DNA of 64,000 nucleotides from Arthrobacter sp. PAMC25564 (GTDB taxonomy: Bacteria > Actinomycetota > Actinomycetes > Actinomycetales > Micrococcaceae), in the NCBI RefSeq assembly GCF_004798705.1, contig NZ_CP039290.1, forward strand, positions 4,092,001 through 4,156,000, read 5' to 3'. How positions within the stretch are numbered: position 1 is the first letter of the stretch; every line of letters starts with the position of its first letter. A program made the translations under genes and the position numbers. Under the pieces are notes generated by a model. The model saw only the letters and a list, made by a program, of their open reading frames with translations, made no database searches and was not told where the DNA came from. Positions 7,989 through 17,516 of the stretch are shown piece by piece.

Positions 7989-9458
7989 TTGCTGCACCGC
8001 TGGAAAGCGGCCTCGCTGCGCTCGCAGCTGGTCGCCATCATGATGGCCCTGATGCTGGTCGCGCTCACGGCCACCGGTGCCGGCACCCTGACCCTGCTGC
8101 ACAGCTTCCTGCAGGGCCAGGTGGATGACAAGCTCAGGGCGGCCGTCGACTCCGCGCAACGGCAGCAGTCCTTCAGCCAACTGCAGGAACAGAACTCCAA
8201 CGTCCCCACCGATTATTCGCTGATGCTGGTCACTCCGGGGCTGCAGCCTTACGTGTTCGGCGGCAACAAGGACGACCACCCGGACATCACGAGCATCTCC
8301 GTTGCGGAGGCCAGGGACCGCGCGCAGGCGCCATTCCAGGTCCGCGGCACGGACAAGCAGGACTGGCGCGTTGTCGCGGTCACTGTCGTCGATGGCAGCC
8401 GGAGCGCCGTCGTGATCATCGGGCTTCCGCTCGCACCCGTCGATTCCGTGATGGAACACGCCGCCCTTGTGGTCGTGGGGGTGGGGCTGCTGACCCTCGT
8501 CCTTGCCTTCTTCATCGCCACTTGGACCGTCTCCCGGTCCTTCCGGCCGCTGGTCCGGGTGGAGAAGACCGCGGCCGCGATCGCCGCCGGGGACCTCTCC
8601 CGACGCGTGGAAGTCGAGAACCCCGGCACGGAAGTCGGCCGGCTGGGCAGCTCCCTCAATGCCATGCTGGCCCACATCGAAACGGCCTTCGCCGCCCGGA
8701 TGGCCTCCGAGGCACGGATGCGGCGCTTCGCGGCCGACGCCTCCCACGAACTGCGGACCCCGCTGGTCACGATCCGGGGTTTCTCCGAGCTGTACCGGCA
8801 CGGCGCGCTGTCCTCCCCCGAGGATGTGGCAACCGCCATGGGCCGGATCGAAAGCGAAGCCAAGCGGATGGGCGCCATGGTGGAGGACCTCCTGCTGCTG
8901 GCCCGGATCGACGAACAGCGTCCGCTGCAGCGCAAGCCCGCGGACCTGCTGCTGATTGCCCACGACGCCGTGGTGGACACGCAAGCCAGCGACCGCAGCC
9001 GCACGATTTCGCTGGTCGGACTCGACGGCGGCGCCCCGGGGCCCGGGCCGGTGCTGGGCGACGAAGCCAAGCTGCGGCAGGTGGTCAGCAACCTGGTCGG
9101 CAATGCCCTGCGCTACACGCCCGAAGGCACCCCGATTGAACTGGCCGTGGGGGCCCGGACCTCGGAGGACGGGACGAGGCAGTCCGTAATCGAGGTCCGC
9201 GACCACGGTCCGGGCGTCCCGGATGAGGAAGCGGCCCGGATCTTCGAGCGCTTCTACCGCTCGGACACCTCAAGGACCCGCGAGACCGGGGGCAGCGGGC
9301 TCGGGCTGGCCATCGTGGCGGCCATCGTCGGCGCGCATTCCGGCTCTGTGCGGGTGGGGAAGACCGACGGCGGCGGCGCCACCCTGGTGGTCAGTCTTCC
9401 GTACCTGGACGAGCCTGCAGAAGAGCCCGCAGAAGATTCCGGCCCGATATCCACATAG
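7989..9458 (+). CDS. Sensor histidine kinase (HAMP-HisKA-HATPase)
   Basis: Membrane sensor kinase of 489 residues, cognate of the adjacent response regulator. The start is probably TTG 7989, two bases after the regulator stop, which puts MLHRWKAASLRSQL before the first membrane helix (about 13-37). An extracytoplasmic sensor region of about 120 residues follows. Then come TM2 (about 158-181), HAMP (182-235), the HisKA dimerisation helix with phospho-acceptor H253 in ASHELRTPLV, and the ATP-binding domain with N-box NLVGNALRYTP, G1 DHGPGVP, F-box IFERFYR and G2 GGSGLGLAIV. All catalytic boxes are present, so the kinase should be active. Confidence 0.92.
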   Translation: MLHRWKAASLRSQLVAIMMALMLVALTATGAGTLTLLHSFLQGQVDDKLRAAVDSAQRQQSFSQLQEQNSNVPTDYSLMLVTPGLQPYVFGGNKDDHPDITSISVAEARDRAQAPFQVRGTDKQDWRVVAVTVVDGSRSAVVIIGLPLAPVDSVMEHAALVVVGVGLLTLVLAFFIATWTVSRSFRPLVRVEKTAAAIAAGDLSRRVEVENPGTEVGRLGSSLNAMLAHIETAFAARMASEARMRRFAADASHELRTPLVTIRGFSELYRHGALSSPEDVATAMGRIESEAKRMGAMVEDLLLLARIDEQRPLQRKPADLLLIAHDAVVDTQASDRSRTISLVGLDGGAPGPGPVLGDEAKLRQVVSNLVGNALRYTPEGTPIELAVGARTSEDGTRQSVIEVRDHGPGVPDEEAARIFERFYRSDTSRTRETGGSGLGLAIVAAIVGAHSGSVRVGKTDGGGATLVVSLPYLDEPAEEPAEDSGPIST

Positions 9459-9524
9459 CGGGGCGTCATCCACATAAGGGCGGAGGCCCCGCCACCAACT
9501 GCCGGCTCCTGCCTAGGCTCGAAC

Positions 9525-9543
9525 TGTCCGGAAGATCCGGACA
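9525..9543. other. Perfect 8-bp hairpin between kinase and WXG100 genes
   Basis: TGTCCGGA, three-base loop AGA, TCCGGACA. It lies 67 bases after the kinase stop and 80 bases before the WXG100 ATG. It could terminate the two-component operon or serve as an operator for the next gene. No T-run follows. An imperfect repeat of GATAGGG(T/C)TCCG follows downstream. Confidence 0.35.
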
Positions 9544-9622
9544 AGGCAGCCTCCGCAGTCGATAGGGTTCCGCCGCCGATAGGGCTCCGGCTGCCTCCCG
9601 GCACTGTCGAGAGGGCAATTCC

Positions 9623-9910
9623 ATGAGCATCATCTCCGTGGACACGGAACTACTCCAGCTCAAGTCAGCCAGCGTCAAAGCCACGGTGGACAGGATCAGC
9701 GCAGACGTCCAGGCCATGAAACGCGGCCTCGACGAACTGCAGGCAAGCTGGCGCGGCTCTGCTGCCACCAACTTCCAGGCCCTGGTCGCCGAGTGGACAC
9801 TGACCCAGGGAAAGGTCGAGGCGTCGCTGGCCTCGATCAACCTGGCCCTGAACTCAGCGGCCGCCAGCTACGCCCAGGCGGAGCTGAACAACGCGCAGCG
9901 CTTCAGCTGA
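9623..9910 (+). CDS. WXG100-family (ESAT-6-like) protein
   Basis: A 95-residue helical-hairpin protein of the WXG100 superfamily, substrates of type VII (ESX) secretion. The family motif is W43-R44-G45 in LQASWRGSAATNF, between two predicted amphipathic helices (about 8-40 and 50-90). The length is typical. A good AGAGGG site precedes ATG 9623. No FtsK-like EccC ATPase, EccB/D/E or LXG toxin gene lies in the window, so it is an orphan that would need a secretion system encoded elsewhere. The C-terminal YxxxD/E-type export signal is not obvious (SYAQAELNNAQRFS). Confidence 0.88.
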   Translation: MSIISVDTELLQLKSASVKATVDRISADVQAMKRGLDELQASWRGSAATNFQALVAEWTLTQGKVEASLASINLALNSAAASYAQAELNNAQRFS

Positions 9911-9927
9911 GCGGCCCTGTGCCGCGC

Positions 9928-10902
9928 TCAGACCTCGGGCGTGCCCTGGTGGAAGCGGAGGCGCCATTGAGTGCCGTCACGGACCCATAGGGAGCTGCGC
10001 AGTGCCGTGCCCGCGCGGGCGTAGCTGCGGTACGTCAGGAGCACAGTGCTCTCACCCAGCCGTTCCGCACCCAGCAGTTCGAATTCCGTCGGGCCGTCCG
10101 GGTCATCCTGCAGCGCCATCATCAGGGCATCCCGCGTCCAGATCCGGCCTGAGCTGCCGATCTCCGTGAAGTCGGGGTGCAGCAGCACTCCGGTGCGCCC
10201 CATATCCGCCCGGGTTTCCGGACGGAGGAGCTCACGCTCCAAGGACTCGACGATGGCCTCGGGGCTGGCATCGGTGCCGGGTGCCGGTGTGGTGTCCTCT
10301 GCGAGCTCGCTGAAGAGATCCGGTTCACCGAACAGATCCGGCTGGCCGAGCGGTGGCGCTGCGGGAGCCGCCGTCGGCACTGCCGGCACTGCCGGCACCG
10401 CAGGCGCAGCACCTTCGGGAGCCGTTCCGGCCGGCGTCGGACCGAAGCCAGGGCCCTGACGCACGGCAACACCCTGCTGGTAAGCCGTGGCAGCCGCCCT
10501 GGCGCGGTCGTCGGCTGCCTCGTTAAGGTCGTGCCCCGCGTGGCCGCGCACCCATTCGAAGGTGTACTTGCGGCCGGCAAGGGCCTGGTCGATCTCCTTG
10601 AGCAGCTCCACATTCAGCACCGGTTTGCCGTCGGCCTTGCGCCAGCCCTTGCGCTTCCAGCCCGGCATCCACTTGGTCACGGAGTTGATGACGTATTGGC
10701 TGTCGCAGAGGATGTGTAATTCCTCGCCGGGACGGTGCGCCGTGGACCGGAACAGGTCCAGGACCGCCATCAGCTCGCCTTGGTTGTTGGTGCCATGGGG
10801 CCAGCCGCCGGCCCGCCAGCAGTCGTCATTCACGTACCACGCCCATCCAGCCGGGCCGGGATTTCCTAAAGCCGAACCATCGGCCGCTGCTGTAATCGTC
10901 AC
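9928..10902 (-). CDS. Ribonuclease HI fused to a DUF4440/NTF2-like domain
   Basis: A 324-residue two-domain protein. Residues 1-145 form RNase HI, which cuts the RNA strand of RNA-DNA hybrids. The metal-binding residues D8 (AAADGSALGNPG), E43 (NNQGEL), D67 (LCDSQYVI) and D131 (NEAADDRA) are all present, with the basic protrusion WKRKGWRKADGKP. A linker of about 70 residues rich in Ala/Pro follows. Residues about 215-324 form an NTF2-like DUF4440 domain (LLHPDFTEIGSSGRIWTR to LWVRDGTQWRLRFHQGTP). The start is GTG 10902 behind AGGA. The gene is convergent with the WXG100 gene, 17 bases apart. The role of the second domain is unknown. Confidence 0.9.
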   Translation of the reverse strand: MTITAAADGSALGNPGPAGWAWYVNDDCWRAGGWPHGTNNQGELMAVLDLFRSTAHRPGEELHILCDSQYVINSVTKWMPGWKRKGWRKADGKPVLNVELLKEIDQALAGRKYTFEWVRGHAGHDLNEAADDRARAAATAYQQGVAVRQGPGFGPTPAGTAPEGAAPAVPAVPAVPTAAPAAPPLGQPDLFGEPDLFSELAEDTTPAPGTDASPEAIVESLERELLRPETRADMGRTGVLLHPDFTEIGSSGRIWTRDALMMALQDDPDGPTEFELLGAERLGESTVLLTYRSYARAGTALRSSLWVRDGTQWRLRFHQGTPEV

Positions 10903-10923
10903 TGGTCCATCCTGCCAGACGCC

Positions 10924-10957
10924 GACGGCGGCCCCACCCGAAGGTGGGACCGCCGTC
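10924..10957 (-). terminator. Intrinsic-type hairpin downstream of groL
   Basis: Fifteen-base arms (GACGGCGGCCCCACC and GGTGGGACCGCCGTC) around a CGAA loop, with one G-U pair. It lies 37 bases after the groL stop. There is no T-run, as is common for GC-rich actinobacterial terminators. Confidence 0.6.
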
Positions 10958-10994
10958 GTCGATCTGCATGTCCTGGTGGCTTGGGGCCGGGTGG

Positions 10995-12837
<1,843 letters not shown>

Positions 12838-12842
12838 ATCAA

Positions 12843-12872
12843 TAATTAGCACTCCCCCGGGGAGAGTGCAAG
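12843..12872 (-). promoter_or_regulatory. groL promoter overlapped by CIRCE-like element 2
   Basis: On the minus strand TTGCAC (12871-12866), a 17-base spacer and TAATTA (12848-12843) form a good sigma-A promoter pointing at groL. Its spacer is itself a second CIRCE-like repeat. Element 2 spans 12846-12872: a perfect TTAGCACTC arm, nine bases and an imperfect GAGTGCAAG arm. HrcA could therefore occupy both the promoter and the start region. Confidence 0.7.
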
Positions 12873-12967
12873 CAGCGGAGACACGCGACACCGCCGTTGC
12901 GGCTCTGTATCGGCGGCGTTTCGGCACTGTACCGGCACAGTGCTTCATCGCAATACGCTACGAGCGA

Positions 12968-14242
12968 TCAGCCGCCGGTGCTGCTGGCCGTTTCGCTGCC
13001 GCTCATCGTGGCCTTGTTGTCCGCCCCGTAGCTGTAGACCATGTAGTTGGCCGCGGTGACGTCGCCGTTGGCATCGAAGTTGATCCGGCCGGACTCGCCA
13101 TCATAGTCGGGTCGCTTGCCCGCACGGATCGCATCGGCGCATTCCTGGTAGCTGTGGCAGGCCGTGGACTCGCCCGAGACCTGCGTGCCGCCGGCTGCCA
13201 TTCCGCCGGACACGGCCACCAGGTTAGCGGCGATGGATGTGCCGGCGTCGTCCTGGGCCGCGGCGGCTGCGACGGCGGCCAGGATGACGGCGTCGTAGGT
13301 CTCCGCGGCGAAGGTCATGTCTTTCAGGCCCGGATCGACGGCCACCAGCTTTGACTGGAAGTCCACTGTGGGAAAGACGCCGGGCAGGATTCCCCGGGCG
13401 CCGTCGAGAGCCCGGGAGCCGAGGCCGGACCCGTACTGGTTGACGGCGCCGTCGCTGAGGATCAGCTTCTTGCCAGCCTGGCCAACGTTGTTCAGTTCGG
13501 CAATGGCGCCCTGGGCGCCGTCGCGGGCAATCAGGATGACATCATCGGGTGCCGCGGCCCTGGCCGCTACGGCGGCCTGCTGGGCCTGGCCGGGTTTGAA
13601 CTCCGCGTCGGCTACCGGATCCAGCCCGGCCTGCCGGGCTGCCGTGGTAACGGCCGCGGAGACGTCCTTGCCGTAGCTGCCCTCTTCGTGGACAACGGCG
13701 ACGGTCCTGGCGCCATTGTCCTTCGCGAGCTTGACGAGGACGGGGGCCTGGGCGGTGTCGGCGGCCGCGGTGCGGAAGTAGTAGCCGCCGCTCTTGTACC
13801 TGCTGAGCCCGTTGGCCGAGTTCGCGGGGGAAATGACCGCCACCTTGGCATTGGAAAGAACATCAATCGCGCCGGGGGCACGGCTGGAGTCTGTCGGGCC
13901 GATGACGACGTCGGCCCTGGCCGCCACAAGTGACTTCGCCTGGGCTGCCGAGTCCTGGCTGACCGTCTCGGGCAGCAACTCCACGGGCTTGCCCTTGTGG
14001 CCGCCCGCAGCATTGATTTCCTTGATGGCGAGCCGTGCCGCAGCCAATTGGGGCGCGTTCAGGAAGTCTTGCCGCCCTGTGTTGTCCAGGATCAGGCCGA
14101 TCCGCAGCGTTCCGTCGCCACTCGCACGAGCCGTGGTCACGCGGGCGCTGCCCGACGGCCCCGCACACCCTGTCATGGCAGCAACAGTCATGACGGCAAC
14201 AGTCATGACAGCACCGGCGCCGACCGCTCCGGGGACAGCCAC
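12968..14242 (-). CDS. Periplasmic-binding-protein lipoprotein (Peripla_BP_6, amino-acid ABC type)
   Basis: Extracytoplasmic solute-binding protein of 424 residues resembling the LivJ/UrtA class. A lipoprotein signal with lipobox AAMTGC puts the modified cysteine at about residue 26. The mature part opens with LRIGLILDNTGRQDFLNAPQL and AARLAIKEINAAGG, typical of type I binding proteins, and VIGPTDSS and AKVAVISPANSANG line the cleft. It starts at GTG 14242, which overlaps the cspA stop by one base. Downstream ATGs within the signal region are possible starts, because this stretch repeats GTCATGAC-type units. No permease or ATPase genes adjoin it, so it may act with a transporter encoded elsewhere or as a sensor. 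Confidence 0.85.
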   Translation of the reverse strand: MAVPGAVGAGAVMTVAVMTVAAMTGCAGPSGSARVTTARASGDGTLRIGLILDNTGRQDFLNAPQLAAARLAIKEINAAGGHKGKPVELLPETVSQDSAAQAKSLVAARADVVIGPTDSSRAPGAIDVLSNAKVAVISPANSANGLSRYKSGGYYFRTAAADTAQAPVLVKLAKDNGARTVAVVHEEGSYGKDVSAAVTTAARQAGLDPVADAEFKPGQAQQAAVAARAAAPDDVILIARDGAQGAIAELNNVGQAGKKLILSDGAVNQYGSGLGSRALDGARGILPGVFPTVDFQSKLVAVDPGLKDMTFAAETYDAVILAAVAAAAAQDDAGTSIAANLVAVSGGMAAGGTQVSGESTACHSYQECADAIRAGKRPDYDGESGRINFDANGDVTAANYMVYSYGADNKATMSGSETASSTGG

Positions 14243-14445
14243 TAGGCGGGCCGGACGCTTTCGGCCTGCGGGCCCTTCTCGCCCTCGCCGACCTCAAGCT
14301 CGACCCGCTGGCCCTCGTCGAGGGCGCGGTAGCCTTCCCCGAGGATCGCGGACCAGTGCACGAAGACATCGTCCCCCGAACCGTCCACGGTGATGAAGCC
14401 GTAGCCCTTTTCGGCGTTGAACCATTTGACGGTTCCCAGTGCCAT
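14242..14445 (-). CDS. cspA: Cold-shock protein CspA-like
   Basis: Single cold-shock domain of 67 residues that binds single-stranded RNA/DNA and melts RNA structure. It begins [18 protein letters not shown] (RNP1 KGYGFI) with RNP2 as DVFVHWSAI, and ends in [11 protein letters not shown]. The ATG at 14445 is preferred. An in-frame GTG at 14454 would add MDI. The next gene starts on its last stop-codon base. The 5' region to 14604 is a plausible cold-responsive leader, but I see no defined structure there. Confidence 0.93.
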   Translation of the reverse strand: MALGTVKWFNAEKGYGFITVDGSGDDVFVHWSAILGEGYRALDEGQRVELEVGEGEKGPQAESVRPA

Positions 14446-14604
14446 GATGTCCACACTTTCAGTTAGCTGGCGGACGGCCCACCACGATGTGCGCCGCAGA
14501 ATGCGAAACGAAGTCCGCAGATACAGTACCTAAAGCATCGCGCACGGGGGCGGCATGCGGGCCGGGTCGGCGGCGAATAGTTATGCAGGCGTCACCGGAT
14601 CGGG

Positions 14605-15231
14605 CTACTGGAAGCCTGGCCCCAGCACGACGACGAGCGGGACCTTGAATTCGGCGGACTGCACCATGGTCGGGATGCCAAGGAGCGCGCTCAGGGCCTC
14701 GGCGTTGCCCTGCTGCGCTGCGCCGCTGTAGAAGATGACGGAGGTGGACTGCCGTGTGCCGGGCCAGTTGCCCAGGGTGCCGAGTGTCCAGCCCGCTGTC
14801 GAGACGGTGCCGCCCACCCGGCTGGCAAGCCCGGCCGTGGTTGTCCCGTTGTAGATGGTCACCGGCTGGCTCTTGTCCACGGCGGGGACGGCCGTCGTCG
14901 GCGTACCCTGGGCGGACGCCGGGACCGACGGCGCCTCGCTGGGTGACGCACTCGGAGCCGCGCTGGAGGGCGCCGGGCTTGAGTCCGTGGGTGACGGAGC
15001 TGCGGAGGCGCCGGCCTGCCCGGCCGTCAGGGCCGAGGTTGCCCCGGCAGAGGCGAATCCGAGCTTCGGCAGGATCAGGAACGCCACGAGTCCGATGGCC
15101 AGGGCTGCGAAACCGGCTGCCAGGATGGCACCCAGGCTGCGGCGCCGGGATAGCGAGACTGCCCGATGGACACCTTGCCGCGTGGAGGTCTCCGGGACCC
15201 GGTCAAATTCATCCCGAGCGTATTTGGTCAT
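14605..15231 (-). CDS. LytR C-terminal-domain membrane protein
   Basis: Single-pass protein of 208 residues. The N-terminus MTKYARDEFDRVPETSTRQG is cytosolic, a membrane helix covers about residues 34-57 (LGAILAAGFAALAIGLVAFL), an Ala/Ser/Pro linker follows, and the LytR_C domain spans about 115-205 (VTIYNGTTTAGLASRVGGTV). The catalytic LCP ligase domain is absent, so it is not itself a wall-polymer ligase. ATG 15231 fits the conserved start I recall for homologues. ATG 15273 would give 222 residues, but neither has a strong ribosome site. It pairs with the DUF3263 gene upstream, a recurrent arrangement in this order. Confidence 0.85.
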   Translation of the reverse strand: MTKYARDEFDRVPETSTRQGVHRAVSLSRRRSLGAILAAGFAALAIGLVAFLILPKLGFASAGATSALTAGQAGASAAPSPTDSSPAPSSAAPSASPSEAPSVPASAQGTPTTAVPAVDKSQPVTIYNGTTTAGLASRVGGTVSTAGWTLGTLGNWPGTRQSTSVIFYSGAAQQGNAEALSALLGIPTMVQSAEFKVPLVVVLGPGFQ

Positions 15232-15312
15232 GGTGAAAGCGACGTCCTTGCTGATTTCTTCCGAAGTTGCCATGGCCGTTTGCGGCAGGAATCTGCGCGT
15301 TCGGCCGTGGTT

Positions 15313-15645
15313 TTACGCGTCTGAACCCAAACGGCGAGCAGTGCGCGCACGTTGGCGTGACGTACGTAGTCTACGCAATCTCTTCACCAACATCGGATCG
15401 TGGGCCAGCGCATCCTCGGTATCGATGAGCGCATTGAGGATCTGGTAGTAGTGCGTGGCGGACAGGTCGAAGAGCTCCCGGATGGCCTGTTCCTTGGCTC
15501 CGGCGTACTTCCACCATTGCCGTTCCAACGCCAGCATCTGCTGCTCCCGGGCGCTCAGCGGCGACTCCTTGGGGGACCCGTCCAGACCGGTATCCACGCC
15601 GGTAGCTTCCGACGTCGGCAGGTGATTTTGCGCTGTTTCGGCCAC
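15313..15645 (-). CDS. DUF3263 domain-containing protein
   Basis: A 110-residue protein with the DUF3263 helix-turn-helix-like region at about residues 30-92: SAREQQMLALERQWWKYAG followed by HYYQILNALIDTEDALAHDP. The basic C-terminus (RRLRTSRQRARTARRLG) suggests nucleic-acid binding. It starts at GTG 15645 behind AAGGAG. It is divergent from uracil-DNA glycosylase and upstream of the LytR_C gene. The function is unknown, and a regulatory role is only an inference from the fold. Confidence 0.87.
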   Translation of the reverse strand: MAETAQNHLPTSEATGVDTGLDGSPKESPLSAREQQMLALERQWWKYAGAKEQAIRELFDLSATHYYQILNALIDTEDALAHDPMLVKRLRRLRTSRQRARTARRLGSDA

Positions 15646-15731
15646 GTCACACTCCTTGGCTGGTCTGATAAAAACTCGGTCTCCATGTTACGGGCCCGCT
15701 AAGACAGTTGCCATTCGGGCGGCCTGCGAGA

Positions 15732-16526
15732 ATGGACCCTGTGTTTGCTTCCGACGCCTTTGAGTCCGATGCCTTGTTCCCGCTGGAGCCGCCGGCGGCC
15801 GAATCCCATGGCTTCGCTGAGATGGCCCTTATGCCCCTGGCCGCGCTCGTCGCCCCCGATTGGGCGGAGGCATTGGCTCCGGTGGAGGGGCAGTTGCGCA
15901 TTGTCCTGGGCTTCCTCGCCGCCGAGGTTGCCGGGGGCCACACGGTGCTGCCGTCGCCGTCGAACGTGCTGCGGGCTTTCCGCCAGCCGCTGCCGGCGGT
16001 CCGCGTCCTGATCGTGGGCCAGGACCCGTACCCGACGCCGGGCCACGCCGTCGGGCTGTCCTTTGCGGTGGACGGCGCGACCCGCCCGATCCCGCGCAGC
16101 CTCGCCAATATCTACAAGGAGCTCGAGGACGATCTCGGCCTTCCGCCGCGCCTCCACGGGGACCTGAGCCACTGGGCGGACCAGGGGGTCCTGCTGTTGA
16201 ACAGGGTCCTCAGCGTCCGGGCCGGGGCTGCGGCCTCGCACCGCAATAAGGGCTGGGAGGCCATTACGGCGGCTGCCATCGGCGCCGTCGCAAACCGCAG
16301 CACAGAGGCGGGCCGTCCGGTCCCCCTCGTGGCGATCCTGTGGGGGAAGGACGCCGGAGCCGCCCGGCCGCTGCTGGGCTCCGCGGCGGTGATCGCCAGC
16401 GCGCACCCCAGCCCGCTCTCGGCAGCGCGGGGCTTCTTCGGCTCCCGGCCCTTCAGCCGGGCCAACGCCCTGCTCCGGGACCAGGGCGACGGAGCGGTTG
16501 ACTGGGAACTGCCGCCGCTTCCGTAG
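15732..16526 (+). CDS. ung: Uracil-DNA glycosylase, family 1
   Basis: Excises uracil from DNA as the first step of base-excision repair. It has 264 residues from ATG 15732. The water-activating motif is [16 protein letters not shown] with catalytic D98, and the C-terminal Leu-loop motif is HPSPLS with catalytic H225. [10 protein letters not shown] corresponds to the uracil-pocket strand of the family. A TTG eight codons upstream is in frame but has no ribosome site. The protein is slightly longer than E. coli Ung owing to about 35 extra N-terminal residues. It is transcribed divergently from DUF3263. Confidence 0.95.
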   Translation: MDPVFASDAFESDALFPLEPPAAESHGFAEMALMPLAALVAPDWAEALAPVEGQLRIVLGFLAAEVAGGHTVLPSPSNVLRAFRQPLPAVRVLIVGQDPYPTPGHAVGLSFAVDGATRPIPRSLANIYKELEDDLGLPPRLHGDLSHWADQGVLLLNRVLSVRAGAAASHRNKGWEAITAAAIGAVANRSTEAGRPVPLVAILWGKDAGAARPLLGSAAVIASAHPSPLSAARGFFGSRPFSRANALLRDQGDGAVDWELPPLP

Positions 16527-16572
16527 CCGGCGCCACCGCGCTGGCTTCACAGTCCGGCTTCCGCCCGGGGTT

Positions 16573-16591
16573 CTTGGTTAGGCTTAGCTCC
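16573..16591 (+). promoter_or_regulatory. DtxR/IdeR-like iron box
   Basis: The 19-mer beginning CTTGGTTAGGC directly before the ATG of the siderophore-interacting protein matches 13 of 19 positions of the IdeR consensus (TTAGGTTAGGC then TAACCTAA). The left half is near-perfect and the right half is weak. The position overlaps the ribosome site, consistent with iron repression. Confidence 0.5.
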
Positions 16592-17431
16592 ATGACCTCA
16601 GCCCCCGCCGCCACCACAGCCAACCGCAACTCGCGCCCCCAGACAGACCTGACGGTCCTGCGGCGCGAGCAGCTCTCCCCGCATATGGTCCGGATCGTCG
16701 CCGGCGGCCCGGGCTTCGCGGGCTACGTCAACAACGGCTTCGTGGACCGGTACGTCAAGATTGTGTTCCCGCAGCCGGGCATCGAGTACCCGGAGCCGCT
16801 GGATCTCTGGGCCATTCGCGAAACCATGCCCCGCGCGCAGTGGCCGCACACCCGGACCTATACGGTCCGCTGGGTCGATCTGGCGGCCGGGGAGCTGGCC
16901 ATCGACTTCGTGATCCACGGCGACGAAGGACTCGCGGGCCCTTGGGCGGCCGCCGCCGGGCCCGGCGACAGGATGACCTTCACCGGCCCGGGCGGCGGCT
17001 ACAACCCCGACCCGACGGCTGACTGGCACCTCTTCGCCGGCGACGAATCCGCGCTGCCGGCCATCGGAGCGGCGATCGAGTCCTTGCCGCAGGACGCCCG
17101 CGGCCTCGCCTTCCTGGAGGTGGACGGCGACGCCGACCTGCAGCCGATTGAGGCCCCCGCCGGCGTCGAACTCGTCTGGCTCATGCGCGGCGGTGTTCCC
17201 GCCGGTTCCAGCGAACTGCTTGTCAACGCCGTGCGCGATGCGGTCTGGCCCGAGGGCCGGGTGCACGTCTTCGCCCATGGCGAGCGCGGCTACATGAAGA
17301 GCCTGCGCGACGTACTGTATGTCCAGCGTGGCCTGGCGCGCGGGCAGGTCTCGCTGTCCGGTTACTGGGCCAAGGGGCGGGTGGAAGACGACTTCCAGGC
17401 GGAGAAGAAGCTGCCCATCGGCAAGATCTGA
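16592..17431 (+). CDS. Siderophore-interacting protein (FAD-dependent ferric reductase)
   Basis: Cytoplasmic NAD(P)H/FAD oxidoreductase of 279 residues that releases iron from ferric siderophores. The FAD_binding_9 domain (about 20-130) has RTYTVRWVD for flavin binding, then VIHGDEGLAGPWAAAAGPGD. The SIP C-terminal domain (about 140-275) has HLFAGDESALPAIGAAIE and ends LSGYWAKGRVEDDFQAEK, a strongly conserved tail. The start ATG 16592 lies just after an iron-box-like sequence. No siderophore uptake genes are next to it. Confidence 0.92.
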   Translation: MTSAPAATTANRNSRPQTDLTVLRREQLSPHMVRIVAGGPGFAGYVNNGFVDRYVKIVFPQPGIEYPEPLDLWAIRETMPRAQWPHTRTYTVRWVDLAAGELAIDFVIHGDEGLAGPWAAAAGPGDRMTFTGPGGGYNPDPTADWHLFAGDESALPAIGAAIESLPQDARGLAFLEVDGDADLQPIEAPAGVELVWLMRGGVPAGSSELLVNAVRDAVWPEGRVHVFAHGERGYMKSLRDVLYVQRGLARGQVSLSGYWAKGRVEDDFQAEKKLPIGKI

Positions 17432-17476
17432 GAGCAAGGGCCAAGCGGAAAGACCAAGATCAAACCGCTCCGGGCC

Positions 17477-17516
17477 GACGGCGGGTGACGGCGCTAGCGG
17501 CGCCGCGCCCGCCGTC
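17477..17516. terminator. Hairpin between convergent SIP and thrE genes
   Basis: Arms GACGGCGGG and CCCGCCGTC with a further inner GGCGC/GCGCC pairing. It encloses the thrE stop codon and lies 46 bases after the SIP stop, so it could act on both transcripts. Confidence 0.4.
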
